From the IMG/VR virus record IMGVR_UViG_3300049491_000955, positions 1 through 64,000 of that record: 64,000 bases of DNA; one strand, written 5' to 3'. This document shows positions 1 through 9,368 of this stretch, piece by piece (position 1 is the first letter of the stretch; every line of letters begins with the position of its first letter). The notes below the pieces were generated by a model that was given only the letters and a program-made list of their open reading frames with translations, had not been told where the DNA came from and did not search any database. Position numbers and translations under genes: made by a program. The DNA comes from a virus.

Positions 1-1020
1 ATTGGGAACTAGTTCATCACAGTATTGCCCAATACTGTAAAGGTCAAACACATCAACTAAAGAAGAGGTTATGTATTTACCCGAACCATATCTATTGTTA
101 GTTGCTAAGTCATAAAAGACCCAAGCCGGATTATTGCAATAAGCTCTATATAAATTCCCGTCAAAGTTTCCAATATAATTCCTATTTACTGGGTCGTAAT
201 TTGTGGGAATTAGTATTTTTAGCAGTTTTAGTTTCACTGCAATCTTTGGTATGTTACTGAATTGCTCCGCTGATACTCTTACACCAAAAATTACACTATT
301 GGGATAGTTTAGCTTGACATCAGTTATCTCTGTCAGTGATTGCCAAAATAAACTGTTTTGAATTGTAGTTTTGTCGCTGTCTGGAGAGAGTCTAGTTAGT
401 CTAATGTCCCAAGGACTGTTGCCAATTAACGGCAGTCGATATGATTCTTCATAAGAGCCAGAAGTTTTTCCCTGGATCGTTTTATCCATCTGTTGGATGT
501 AAGGGCTGCCCTCAGAAGATAATTCTATTTTAAATCTTACTGAAGATTCTTTAATATTTCCTTTATCATCTTGCTCTAATAAACTTGGCAATGACACTCT
601 AACTCTGTAGGCGTTGGCATCAGAGTTGGTAATGGTTCGGACGATCGCGCCGGAACTAATTCTTAGTTCTACACTTACGGCTGTTTCGTTTTCAATATCC
701 GACCCCATGCCAGTAATATACGTTTGGTATTGAGTCCCAAATCTGTAATCAATCGTTACGTTTTGGAAATTTAGACTGCCATCTAAATTTTTGATAGGAG
801 TATCGTCTAAGTAAATGCTTTGAAGAGGATCTGTCGTTGAGAATCCCTCTATTTCTCCTTCGCAAGCCAGCAAAAGTAGAATTGCATCAGAGCGTGATCG
901 CAGTGTATTTTTTGCTTCTGTCGGGGAAGCTCCGGTACTATTTCCAGCAGAAGAGCCAGATTTACTACTTCCCCCAGATCCTCTGATAATTACTCTGTTC
1001 TCTTGGTAAATTTCTGTCAT
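1..1020 (-). CDS. J: Tail tip / host-specificity protein J, N-terminal part (runs off the window)
   Basis: The 340 residues visible match the start of lambda gpJ, the central tail-tip protein that contacts the host receptor. Seen: a Gly/Ser-rich N-terminus, then 'SPTEAKNTLRS', an 'EGEIEG' motif, 'LRLTRLSPDS'-like and 'YPNSVIFGVRVSAEQF' segments, and 'NRYGSGK', in the same order as in gpJ. The stop codon lies beyond the left edge. The start is the ATG one base after the stop of the L homologue, so L and J are cotranscribed. The C-terminal receptor-binding part is not visible, so nothing can be said about host range. Family assignment is strong; exact function in this phage is inferred. Confidence 0.92.
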   Translation of the reverse strand, partial: MTEIYQENRVIIRGSGGSSKSGSSAGNSTGASPTEAKNTLRSRSDAILLLLACEGEIEGFSTTDPLQSIYLDDTPIKNLDGSLNFQNVTIDYRFGTQYQTYITGMGSDIENETAVSVELRISSGAIVRTITNSDANAYRVRVSLPSLLEQDDKGNIKESSVRFKIELSSEGSPYIQQMDKTIQGKTSGSYEESYRLPLIGNSPWDIRLTRLSPDSDKTTIQNSLFWQSLTEITDVKLNYPNSVIFGVRVSAEQFSNIPKIAVKLKLLKILIPTNYDPVNRNYIGNFDGNLYRAYCNNPAWVFYDLATNNRYGSGKYITSSLVDVFDLYSIGQYCDELVPN

Positions 1021-1021
1021 G

Positions 1022-1702
1022 TTAAACTACATCAACTCCTGGAAAAGCTCCAAAAGGGAGTTGATTAAATGCTCCAAATCTGAGTTTGCAGCTACTTAAT
1101 CGCTTCCCGCACCTATCTAAGTTTAAATTTGTGGTTGGCGTATCGTTTTCATCTGCCACAGCCCCGCCAGTAAAACCGCACTCTGATCCTCTGTATTGCC
1201 ATACACAGTTATACTTTCTAATTACTCTTTGAGGTATCTTACTCTTAAATCCTAAATCTGAAAATTGTCTTAGTTCAAAACCAATCGTTAGCTCGTTTTC
1301 TTGCGATTTACGCCAAATAGTATAGGTGTCCGGAGTGAATTCCATCGCTGGATTTGCAGTTGGCTTGTCATCTAAGTACTTTGCTAATGTTCTTTTTCGC
1401 GTTATGGTTGCGCCAATTAAATCATCGTTTGATACTGTGAAAGATGTTATGAGTCCGAAGACATTAGATAGAGTTATTGATGGCTGAGGATTTTGACCTC
1501 TGGAGTTTATTTCAAAGCCTGATATTTCTACTGGTAAGGCTGGGTAAGCGGCTGCTTGAAAAACTACTTGATTCCCTGCTGTTTGCGCCCAATTGCAAAA
1601 TCTATAGACTAAGCTTACTCCCAAAGGATTAAGATCAAGCACAAATAAGCTTATTATTGCATCCGGAGATAAAGTCAGTAAGTCTGATTGTGGAATTGGC
1701 AT
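1022..1702 (-). CDS. L: Minor tail protein L (tail tip, Fe-S cysteine set)
   Basis: A 226-residue homologue of lambda gpL, which joins the tail tip complex below the tape measure. The C-terminal half carries four cysteines at about 166, 175, 198 and 205 in the contexts 'YRGSECG' and 'CGKRLSSC', followed by 'LRFG' and 'LPFGAFPG' as in gpL; in the lambda family these cysteines hold an iron-sulfur cluster. It starts one base after the stop of the M homologue and ends one base before J, so the three genes form one minus-strand operon in lambda order M-L-J. K and I, which lie between L and J in lambda, are absent here and sit about 36 kb away. Confidence 0.93.
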   Translation of the reverse strand: MPIPQSDLLTLSPDAIISLFVLDLNPLGVSLVYRFCNWAQTAGNQVVFQAAAYPALPVEISGFEINSRGQNPQPSITLSNVFGLITSFTVSNDDLIGATITRKRTLAKYLDDKPTANPAMEFTPDTYTIWRKSQENELTIGFELRQFSDLGFKSKIPQRVIRKYNCVWQYRGSECGFTGGAVADENDTPTTNLNLDRCGKRLSSCKLRFGAFNQLPFGAFPGVDVV

Positions 1703-1703
1703 A

Positions 1704-2051
1704 TCAGTATTGAGTTAGTTCCGTTAAAGTACAGCTAATCTCCCAGTCCACTCCGTTGTAGTAAAGAACTGAAACATTTGACGCTATCCACTTCTTAAGC
1801 GCGCTTTGATCTGGTGAAATCCATTCAATTGAGTCTACACCTGCTGCATTGTTTAGCAGCACTTCTAAACTGTTTTTGGCGGTAGTAGACAAACTTGTAA
1901 AGGTAATCTCCCAACTTTCTCTGATGTGATTTATACCAGATATTGCTCTTTGTTCGTACCCGTCTCCAAAAGATACTACATTTCTTCTATAGTTAATTTT
2001 TTTAGCTAACGACCCAACTTTTACTTTATACTCAGTTCCCAGGGTTACCAT
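1704..2051 (-). CDS. M: Minor tail protein M
   Basis: A 115-residue protein with the lambda gpM pattern: an N-terminal strand, the signature 'VSFGDGYEQR', a central helix-rich part with 'WEITFTSL', and a C-terminal strand pair around 'SCTLTEL'. gpM attaches to the tail tip during assembly. It is the first gene of the M-L-J operon. Its ATG lies only a few bases past a hairpin whose 3' arm contains the only ribosome-binding-like stretch (AGGG), so translation initiation may be influenced by that hairpin. The family call is firm from the motif and from the adjacent L and J homologues. Confidence 0.9.
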   Translation of the reverse strand: MVTLGTEYKVKVGSLAKKINYRRNVVSFGDGYEQRAISGINHIRESWEITFTSLSTTAKNSLEVLLNNAAGVDSIEWISPDQSALKKWIASNVSVLYYNGVDWEISCTLTELTQY

Positions 2052-2055
2052 ACAT

Positions 2056-2090
2056 GAAAAAACCCTGTATCTAGACAGGGTTGTTTTTTG
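2056..2090. terminator. Bidirectional hairpin between gene 2118-3119 and M
   Basis: Stem AACCCTGT / ACAGGGTT with a 6-base loop and T-runs on both sides. On the minus strand it would end the transcript of the upstream gene, but it also forms the immediate leader of M, whose start codon begins five bases beyond the T-run. Confidence 0.7.
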
Positions 2091-2117
2091 ATTGCTTTAT
2101 TATACCTTGTTCATTCT

Positions 2118-3119
2118 TTATCCGTAGCTCCCTCCTTTTAGTCTTTTTCTTGGGCGAAACTCTGATGGTAGCTGCGACAGAACTAATCCAAATTCTGAGT
2201 TTTTCCCTATGTGCCATAAAATAATTCTTGCAAATTCAAACATTTTCTCATTTACATTGTTTTTTGTTACATAAACTCTTTCGCCTGAATATATTTCGAC
2301 TAATCGAGTTAAAGTTTTTGCAATAATTTCTACAGTTTGATCAAAACTTAGCAAGTTCAATCCTTCAGCTTCTGCTAAATTTTTTATGTTTAATATCTTT
2401 GACAGCCATTTACTTAATGTTGGCTTGTCTTTTGCACCCGTTAAACCAAGAAAAACACAAATATCTCTTACGTGTTCAATTACGTAATGATTTTGTTTTA
2501 ATTTCTCGAAATCTATTGTATCCGGATCCGCTGAGTAGAAAAATTCTCTAGGAATTCCTGCTTGTTTTAAGTAATATTTTTCATCAACATATTTGACTAT
2601 TCCTTGTTCTATCTTGTCTTTTCTAGCAAGCTTTTCACTAGGTCTGTAAGCTGGTGGTAAAGAAACCATTATGTTTGAGAACGTTCCTCGCGTAAAAACT
2701 TCCCACAACATATTTCTAGCCATTAGTGTTAAAACACCTTCGTAAGTGTCTGTTTCTATTCGACATATTCTAGACAAGCATTTAGCTAAAATGTCTGTTG
2801 CTTCCCCGGGACGAAGCAGCGACAATTGACCTTCTGGAATGCTTTCATGTGAAGAAGCTTTCTGTACCCAATTCCTGAAATTTTGGCGATTTTTTATTTG
2901 ATCTATTCCCATCTTTAAGCAAATATCACGCATCAAAGTTACTGGGATTAGCTTATTCTCGCAAGACTTCCAGTCGTGAAAATCACTATTATTAAAAAGC
3001 AAATCCGCTGGCACTCCTCTAGATATCAATAGAGAAGTAATACTTTCCCTTAAAATGTCTTTCTGCTTTAGTTTAAAGTCGTTTTCCAGTTTATTCGTGT
3101 CTAAAATGTTACTTATCAT
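2118..3119 (-). CDS. Hypothetical protein with an internal tandem domain duplication
   Basis: I do not recognise the family. The protein consists of two diverged copies of one domain of roughly 140-160 residues. Each copy runs: a short 'xGIPxxF/xGVPADLLF' segment, 'RDIC' followed by a hydrophobic helix, 'W..KI/KA', 'LLS/LLR...IIAK.L.R', an 'ILWHI/MLWEV' helix, and a closing 'LPxxFRP.KRL/LPPAYRPSEKL'. No catalytic motif is visible and no membrane segment is predicted. I chose the ATG preceded by AAAGAGAG; an upstream in-frame TTG at 3170 would add 17 residues but has no ribosome site. A strong promoter with an overlapping palindrome lies just upstream. It precedes the tail-tip genes but is separated from them by a hairpin. 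Confidence 0.65.
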   Translation of the reverse strand: MISNILDTNKLENDFKLKQKDILRESITSLLISRGVPADLLFNNSDFHDWKSCENKLIPVTLMRDICLKMGIDQIKNRQNFRNWVQKASSHESIPEGQLSLLRPGEATDILAKCLSRICRIETDTYEGVLTLMARNMLWEVFTRGTFSNIMVSLPPAYRPSEKLARKDKIEQGIVKYVDEKYYLKQAGIPREFFYSADPDTIDFEKLKQNHYVIEHVRDICVFLGLTGAKDKPTLSKWLSKILNIKNLAEAEGLNLLSFDQTVEIIAKTLTRLVEIYSGERVYVTKNNVNEKMFEFARIILWHIGKNSEFGLVLSQLPSEFRPRKRLKGGSYG

Positions 3120-3193
3120 CTCTCTTTTTAGTTTTCCTACTGTTTCTTGCTGTCTGTTTGCTGCTTGCAAACTTTTTTGTTAGCTTTTCTCTC

Positions 3194-3237
3194 TTGATTT
3201 GTTAATCAAATATAAAAACTTTCTTGCCAACTGTCAA
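3194..3237 (-). promoter_or_regulatory. Sigma70-type promoter and palindromic operator for the 2118-3119 gene
   Basis: On the minus strand TTGACA, a 17-base spacer and TATATT (consensus-like). Immediately downstream is the palindrome TTGATTTGTTAATCAA, well placed to be an operator. I see no other coding sequence between this gene and the helicase. Confidence 0.7.
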
Positions 3238-3343
3238 CACATGACACAGAAAAGTTTTCCTTTAACTCTGCCAACTTATCTTTCATTCTACACTAGTTCG
3301 CGATTTAAATCCGTCTACTTGGTAAACAGTTTTGAAATGAAAA

Positions 3344-5017
3344 TCAGACTTTTAGTAGTTGTTTTTGGTAGATCTTTGTTAAAACTTTTACCAAATCTTC
3401 GTGCCAAGTTTTGACAATACTCACCCCAAATTCATTGGTTAGTTGCTTCCAAAACCAAGCGTCCGCTTTGCTTTTAAGATTTTGAATGCTTTTGAGATAA
3501 AAAGCATAGATCAAAAAATCTTCAAAACTAGGATCTTCTCCAAACACGGCATGGGTTGCCCAATCAGACAATGGCTTTTGTCCATCACAATTCTCTATTA
3601 CTTTGTAATAAGCCATTCCAGGCGAATGATTACCAAGAAAAGCTTTTTGAAGCCAATATCTATAGTATTCTCGTGGTTCTGAGCGCTTTGCTGATTTTAT
3701 CTCTACTAATTTTCTGTTATCTTCAATCTTTGAAATTCTGCCAGAAAGAAAACTCAGCATTCCTTCCTCGTCTAACGCCAGAAAATCTTCAGGCGATCGC
3801 CTAACTGGAATTACAAACTCATGTCCACATTCCCCACAGACTTTTGCTCCTTTTTGATTTACAAATCCGCAGATTTCACATTCTCTACCTTTTGGTGTAT
3901 CAATTTCTTGCCAATCAGTAATCTCCCCAGGTAAATACATTCCCGGTGTAGTGCTGTTCCCACAAAAGTCTAGGATGTAAGCCATGTCTTTCTTCCCTTG
4001 GATCCACTGCTCATCATCTCCCTGGACTATTCTTAGGATTCTGCCTAGCATTTGTATCCAGAGAGAGATTGACTTTGTAGGACGAAGCATTAAAGCACAG
4101 GTTGCCACCGGCTCGTCAAATCCAGTAGCTAAAACTGTGACAGAAAACAAAACTATTTTTCTTTCCCTGAAAGCTTTAAACTGCCTTATCCTCTCTTCCT
4201 CTGGAGTCTCGTCGGTGATTACAAAACATTCTTGCCCTTGACTTCTGAAGTAATCGGCGTACTGATTTCCCGTGATGTGACTGGGAACAAATCCTACAGT
4301 GTGTAAGTGCCTGTACTTTTGCCATTCTTCCCATACTTTCTCTGGGCTGGCCACTGTGGTTATTTGCTCGGCTTCTTTCACTGTATAGTCGCCTTGGCTT
4401 CTAGACTTAATGCTAAAGCGAGATAAAGCGCATACAGTGTAAGGAACTAGATACCCTTCATCTATTAGTTCCTGAGTATTTACCGGTTGATGCCAAAGCC
4501 ATCTGTCGTCAAAAACCTGCCCATCCATTCGCCAAGGCGTAGCAGTTAGAGCTAAGTGCCTTGTTTTTGGTACTAACTGATTAATTATTGTGTAAGCTTG
4601 ACGAAAACATCCTAAGTGCGCCTCATCCCAAATCGTGAGAGCAGGATACCAAGGTAGCTTTTTTCTCGCTTCAATAGTTTGCAGCATTGCAATGACTAAA
4701 TCACACTCTGCTAAGTGAGATGCTTTTGAGCTTTTGGAGCCAGCTAGTACTCCTGTTTTTAAGCACAAATCTACATCTCCAAACTTAATCACCGAATTTT
4801 GGAACTGTCTAACCAGTGGCGAAAGTGGAACTGTAATTAAAACTTTTGGCATAGGACGCCCCAACTCTCGCGCCTTTCTTCGCAATCTCATCACTGTTTG
4901 TATCGCAACGTTTGACTTTCCTGCCCCCGTTGGCATCACGCACAGTATTTTGTTATCTTTTAAATTCTCTCCTATATATTCCACCGCTTTCTTTTGGAAT
5001 TCATATCTCTCTCTCAT
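3344..5017 (-). CDS. Superfamily 2 DEAD/DEAH-box DNA helicase with zinc finger
   Basis: A 557-residue SF2 helicase. Motifs in order: Q-like 'YEFQKKAV' at the N-terminus, motif I 'PTGAGKS' (about 29-35), motif II 'DEAH' (about 131-134), motif III 'TATP', and motif VI 'QMLGRILR'. After the second RecA domain a CxxC...CxxC knuckle ('CEICG', 'CGECG') gives a zinc ribbon, then a 150-residue C-terminal region of unknown role. Similar proteins are common in phages and work in replication or recombination. It lies head to head with the replication protein gene, which suggests a shared role in DNA replication. No nuclease motif is visible. The start ATG follows a purine-rich stretch; an AT-rich palindrome lies upstream. 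Confidence 0.88.
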   Translation of the reverse strand: MRERYEFQKKAVEYIGENLKDNKILCVMPTGAGKSNVAIQTVMRLRRKARELGRPMPKVLITVPLSPLVRQFQNSVIKFGDVDLCLKTGVLAGSKSSKASHLAECDLVIAMLQTIEARKKLPWYPALTIWDEAHLGCFRQAYTIINQLVPKTRHLALTATPWRMDGQVFDDRWLWHQPVNTQELIDEGYLVPYTVCALSRFSIKSRSQGDYTVKEAEQITTVASPEKVWEEWQKYRHLHTVGFVPSHITGNQYADYFRSQGQECFVITDETPEEERIRQFKAFRERKIVLFSVTVLATGFDEPVATCALMLRPTKSISLWIQMLGRILRIVQGDDEQWIQGKKDMAYILDFCGNSTTPGMYLPGEITDWQEIDTPKGRECEICGFVNQKGAKVCGECGHEFVIPVRRSPEDFLALDEEGMLSFLSGRISKIEDNRKLVEIKSAKRSEPREYYRYWLQKAFLGNHSPGMAYYKVIENCDGQKPLSDWATHAVFGEDPSFEDFLIYAFYLKSIQNLKSKADAWFWKQLTNEFGVSIVKTWHEDLVKVLTKIYQKQLLKV

Positions 5018-5043
5018 CTTGCCATTTCCATCTCGTTAAGCTA

Positions 5044-5058
5044 TTATACAGTGTATAA
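5044..5058. promoter_or_regulatory. Palindrome overlapping the helicase -10 region
   Basis: TTATACAGTGTATAA is an imperfect palindrome; on the minus strand it contains TATAAT, so it could be both the -10 element and a repressor site. The matching -35 is poor. I see no gene in the rest of 5059-5290. Confidence 0.45.
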
Positions 5059-5293
5059 GTGTTTCGGCGAGAAGTAAAGAGAAAAGTCCCAAAAGAATTG
5101 CAGTTATTAAATATGAATTCCGTAGCCTGAGTTAAAATCTCACAAAAACCTGCTACTATTAGCCCAGTAAAGCTTTTATTCTTTTTACAATGCAACCACC
5201 TAGTAGCAGCTTACTTGTGCACTTTTGCTTGTGCGTTCCTTTCTTTGTCTCACGTAAAGCAACTTTTAGCCCAGTATTGTAAGCAAAAAAAAT

Positions 5294-5315
5294 CCCGGTA
5301 GCCACACCGGGGAGG
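5294..5315 (+). promoter_or_regulatory. Hairpin touching the Shine-Dalgarno site of the replication gene
   Basis: CCCGGT and ACCGGG form a stem whose 3' arm runs into the very strong ribosome site GGGGAGG, eight bases before the start codon. Folding would partly hide the site, a simple way to limit production of a replication protein. Confidence 0.55.
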
Positions 5316-5323
5316 TAGTAAAA

Positions 5324-8300
5324 ATGATTTTAGAACAATTATTGTTGAAACCTGTGGATGTCTATGGAGACGTTTCAAGGTTTCTCTCTACATTATATCC
5401 CCAAAACATAAATATTGACACATTTAATCACAAAATATTTTTAAGGAAAGAATTAAAGAGTTTTTCTTATTCTGCAACAGGGAAGACAGAGAAAAAGACC
5501 TCATTTCACAATCTCGCAGGTAACGGAAGAATTTCTTCTCTTGCTGAAACATTAGCGAAAAGCCGGAATGAAATTTGGCACGTATGCATCAATGGTTATG
5601 GACAGGGAACCACAAAGGATAAGATTCAATTTGGCACTGTTCTACAATTTGAATCTGACGATAGCCGTAGTCTCGATGACAAGTTAGACGATTGGAAAGT
5701 TTTGGGCTTGCCTGTCCCTACACTTCAAATGTGGACAGGAAATAAATCTATACATAGTTATTGGGTCTTGAAGACGCCATTACCTATACAAAAATTACAC
5801 GAACTTCAAATCCAGCTATTCAGACAAGGTAAAGAATTAGAAGCCGATGGATGGGCGCAAAGCGATACTTCTTGGGGAAGTACAGCATCAAAAACAATGC
5901 GTGTCCCCGGATTTGCTCACCCTAAGTCTGGGAATAAATCGCAAATTATTAATGTTTCTTCACAGTATTATGATGCTCAAGACATTTGGCAATCTATTTA
6001 TCTCTCTGGAAGACCTTTAAGAGGTCAATGGGATGAGAAAAGTCTTGCTTTTCTTCCTTGGATTTCTTTAGAGGATAGAATTGAGCGCGATCGCATCGAC
6101 AAAGAAAGAAAACGACTCGAAGCTCAGGTCAAATCCCAAAGAAACGATTTATACCCAATTCCTTTTAGTTTAATTTCTGATTCAAAGAAAGAAACTGAGA
6201 ACGAAATATCTATTCTTTCGTTAATCTCTCAAGCCAATTTAATTGTTTTTAAAAATGGCTCCGTACACGGAGAGAAGAATAAGGACAGTTCTAGACTTGC
6301 CAATGATTTAATCGGCTGTGAAGCTTGGGCATTAGAACGCAATTATAAGTTATCAGAGACTGCTTGTGATTTGTTTTTTGACTATTCTCGCCGATCTAAT
6401 ATTCCGGATAGTGAAACATCTAATAGATATAATTGTCTAAAAAACTCTAATCCTACTCCGGCGAACTTTTATCTCGAAGACAAAGTATTAAGACTTTTCT
6501 CTTCTTTTTCAAATAGAAAACCAATTCTTGTCAAAAAGATTGAAGTCAAATCTAAATCTGCTGACTTAGGATGGGATTTTATCGGACTCGTAAATCAGCT
6601 TTTTGCTATCAATAAGCATAAGGATGCTGGATTAAAAGAGTTATTGTTAAAGAAGTGGATAGAAGAAGAAACAAGTAAGAATACTCTCGGTGGTTGGTTT
6701 GCTTTTGGCGATTTGAAAGAAGTCAAAAAGCAAATGGTTTCTGGAGAAATAAATTTGGTTTCTTCTGAAAGCAAGTTACAGTCAGCCTCTGGCATCTACC
6801 CAACTGATGTCTTGTATTGTCAATCTCCAGATTTTAAAAATATTGCAAAACATTTTTCTTGGTATTTGGAACCTGTTGATGTCTCAAGAGAACTAATTAA
6901 ATATCTTTATTTGGCAGGCGCAGGAAATAAAGTTTATGTTGTTGACGAAAGTAAAATTAAGTGGGGTGCTGGACATTATTTTTACTATACAGATGAATCA
7001 ATAAAGCCAGATATATCTTTAAATCAAAGGTACTTACTTGATTCAGCTAATCCTTTCTTTATTCCAGAAGGCACTCGTATTCTTGGAATGAAATCTGAAA
7101 TGGGAACAGGCAAGACAACATGGCTTGCTGATTATATCAAGCAAACAAAGCTTAGACCTTTAGCTATCTATTCTCGCGTTACCCTTACTCAAGACGTTGC
7201 AGATAAATTTGGAATTGTTTTTTACAAAGAAACAACTGGAGATAGTCAAGCCTATAATCAATACCTTAAGAATGGAACGGCACTCTGTTGTAACTCCTTA
7301 AAACAAAACGGATATATCAACTTCAATCCTGACGATTGGGGAAACTTTAACAATAAAGATATTTTGCTTCTTGATGAAGTTGAAGCAACTTTAGAAACAA
7401 TTTGCAATTCTTCAACAATAAAAAAGAACAGAGGGGAGATTCAAAACAATTTCATAAAGCTAATCAAAAATATTCTTTCTCCAAATAGTACAAGTATTCT
7501 TGTTTTGAGCGACGCCAATCTAAAGCAGTCAACTATAGATTTAATTCAATCTTTGTCTGGCTGGAATCCACCGAAATGCATCATTGAAAATTCTTGGAAG
7601 TTTGAGGGCGGAGAGAGGAATGCATACATCTACGAAAACCCTGCTGATTTTTTAGGACAACTAACTATTCGTTCAAAAACAGAAGATCGACTTTACATTA
7701 CCTCTGACACTCGCGAATGCAAAAGCGAAAACAGCTACCTGACGACGGAAGCGATCGCCTTAGGACTTCAAGAACTAAAAGAAAAATCTCTAAGGATTGA
7801 TCAATGGACGCAACATACTATTGATGATCCTAGTTATGGACTTGGTTCAAACGCCAGAGTAATTATGAGCGAGCTTAAACACGAAAGAGCACACCTCATC
7901 ACTTCCCCTACATTAAGTGCTGGCGTTAGCTTTGATGATAAAAATGGTAGTGATTTCTCCTCTGTCTGGGGAGCCTTCAAAGGCGTTGTTCCCCTTGAAG
8001 GCTTACAACAACAATTGGAAAGAGAAAGGCGCAACGTAGACAGACACATCTATCTAACTGATGTTGGGAAGCCTAACGGCTGCAACCCCCTTACTTCTGA
8101 GCAGTCCTTGCTTGATGAAGAAACTCTTTCTCAACTCCTTAATGTCAAGGGTATCGCTAGTGGATTAAGTGTCTTAAATCCAGATTATGGTTTCATTCAA
8201 GCAGAGCAAATTTCTGAGAAAATGTTAGTCGAAGAAGATTCTTCCTTAGCTTTTTGGCGAAGAAAGAATAGAATTGGTTCTTCTTTCGCTTCTCGTAACT

Positions 8301-9274
8301 TAAAAATTAATTTGATTGCTCAACTTAAAAAACGTGGCTACAACGTGATAACAGTTAAGTCCTTATCTGATACAGAAGACAAGAAAAAAGGCAAAGAAGA
8401 GATTGATTTTTCTGTAGTTGCGGCTAATTCCAAACTTGAAATTGAAAAACTTCACAAGCTAATCACTTCTCAGCAAGAAACACACTTCAAAGAATTGGGT
8501 ATTCAATCTTTAAAACTATTTCAAGCTTGTGCAGCTAAGCAAAGAGAAACTAAATTAAATGCAATCATTAGATCAGATGCTGACATTGTGACAGAAGAAC
8601 TTTTAAGAAAAAGCGATCGCACTGCCGAAGAACATTACGCAGTTCTTAAATTTCAGTATCTACAATGGTCTAGAGGCATTGATTGCACTGTAGATAACTA
8701 TGAATGTTGGGAGAAGAAAAAGAAAGAAATTGAGACAGGCTTTATCAACTACTGTGAATTAACTCAAAATGAAAATGCTAAATTAGACGCTTTAAAGAAG
8801 GATAGCTTTCAACCTTCAACTGGAAATAGAAGTAAAAAAGATGTTGAATCTAACTACGCGAAATATAAGTTACTAGCTGATAACTTAGGACTCGCTGCTT
8901 TTGTTGTTTGGGCAGAGAATTCCGAAAACTATTCCATTCAAATGCCAGAAGTTAAAGATTTTAACAAAAAGTTACTTGAATATTGCAGCGAGATAAAAGC
9001 TTTAATGGGTATTCAAATTTCTTTTAATGACGAGAAGGCAATCTCTAATATTGGCAACATCTTAAGAGCTTGTGGAAGAACTCAAGAGAAAGTTAAACAA
9101 TCTAGGGCAGATGGAAACGGAAAAAGAATTAGAGCTTACTCTATCAAAACTCAGCCTAATCTTTATTTACAGTTCTGGGAGACTTGGGCGACAGACAAGA
9201 ATAAGGAATCTTTAATTAACGAAACAAAGACAGCCACTCTAATTCTTAAAAAGAATTTGGAAAATAAAAAGTAA
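5324..9274 (+). CDS. Plasmid-type replication protein: primase-like N-terminus plus helicase (CyRepA1-like)
   Basis: A 1316-residue protein. The N-terminal third has a primase-like pattern: 'WTGNKSIHSYWVL', a stretch rich in acidic residues around 'QFESDDSRS', and 'TMRVPGFAHPKSG', typical of replication primases of mobile elements. The middle holds a P-loop 'EMGTGKTTW' (Lys about 597) and Walker B 'LLLDEVE' (Asp about 684), then 'SPTLSAGVSFD' and a glutamine/arginine-rich 'QQLERERRN' motif like the final helicase motif. The C-terminal 400 residues are charged and helical. This arrangement recalls the cyanobacterial plasmid replication family CyRepA1 and other origin-binding helicases. It is monocistronic, ending in a clear terminator. 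Homology is by motif and size only; which residues are catalytic in the primase part is inference. Confidence 0.78.
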   Translation: MILEQLLLKPVDVYGDVSRFLSTLYPQNINIDTFNHKIFLRKELKSFSYSATGKTEKKTSFHNLAGNGRISSLAETLAKSRNEIWHVCINGYGQGTTKDKIQFGTVLQFESDDSRSLDDKLDDWKVLGLPVPTLQMWTGNKSIHSYWVLKTPLPIQKLHELQIQLFRQGKELEADGWAQSDTSWGSTASKTMRVPGFAHPKSGNKSQIINVSSQYYDAQDIWQSIYLSGRPLRGQWDEKSLAFLPWISLEDRIERDRIDKERKRLEAQVKSQRNDLYPIPFSLISDSKKETENEISILSLISQANLIVFKNGSVHGEKNKDSSRLANDLIGCEAWALERNYKLSETACDLFFDYSRRSNIPDSETSNRYNCLKNSNPTPANFYLEDKVLRLFSSFSNRKPILVKKIEVKSKSADLGWDFIGLVNQLFAINKHKDAGLKELLLKKWIEEETSKNTLGGWFAFGDLKEVKKQMVSGEINLVSSESKLQSASGIYPTDVLYCQSPDFKNIAKHFSWYLEPVDVSRELIKYLYLAGAGNKVYVVDESKIKWGAGHYFYYTDESIKPDISLNQRYLLDSANPFFIPEGTRILGMKSEMGTGKTTWLADYIKQTKLRPLAIYSRVTLTQDVADKFGIVFYKETTGDSQAYNQYLKNGTALCCNSLKQNGYINFNPDDWGNFNNKDILLLDEVEATLETICNSSTIKKNRGEIQNNFIKLIKNILSPNSTSILVLSDANLKQSTIDLIQSLSGWNPPKCIIENSWKFEGGERNAYIYENPADFLGQLTIRSKTEDRLYITSDTRECKSENSYLTTEAIALGLQELKEKSLRIDQWTQHTIDDPSYGLGSNARVIMSELKHERAHLITSPTLSAGVSFDDKNGSDFSSVWGAFKGVVPLEGLQQQLERERRNVDRHIYLTDVGKPNGCNPLTSEQSLLDEETLSQLLNVKGIASGLSVLNPDYGFIQAEQISEKMLVEEDSSLAFWRRKNRIGSSFASRNLKINLIAQLKKRGYNVITVKSLSDTEDKKKGKEEIDFSVVAANSKLEIEKLHKLITSQQETHFKELGIQSLKLFQACAAKQRETKLNAIIRSDADIVTEELLRKSDRTAEEHYAVLKFQYLQWSRGIDCTVDNYECWEKKKKEIETGFINYCELTQNENAKLDALKKDSFQPSTGNRSKKDVESNYAKYKLLADNLGLAAFVVWAENSENYSIQMPEVKDFNKKLLEYCSEIKALMGIQISFNDEKAISNIGNILRACGRTQEKVKQSRADGNGKRIRAYSIKTQPNLYLQFWETWATDKNKESLINETKTATLILKKNLENKK

Positions 9275-9283
9275 TCAAAAGAA

Positions 9284-9315
9284 AAAACTGTAAGTGTCAA
9301 AACTTACAGTTTTTC
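9284..9315 (+). terminator. Terminator after the replication gene
   Basis: AAAACTGTAAGT and ACTTACAGTTTTT form a 12-bp stem with a T-run; AT-rich ends make it usable on both strands. Confidence 0.85.
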
Positions 9316-9368
9316 GATGACTAGACGAGAATTCATAGTAGAATTTTAACAGTTATTTTTTCAAATAA

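Noticed and set aside
5001-5195. 64-codon minus-strand frame upstream of the helicase
   Set aside because: Overlaps the helicase start and its probable promoter; composition is not protein-like.
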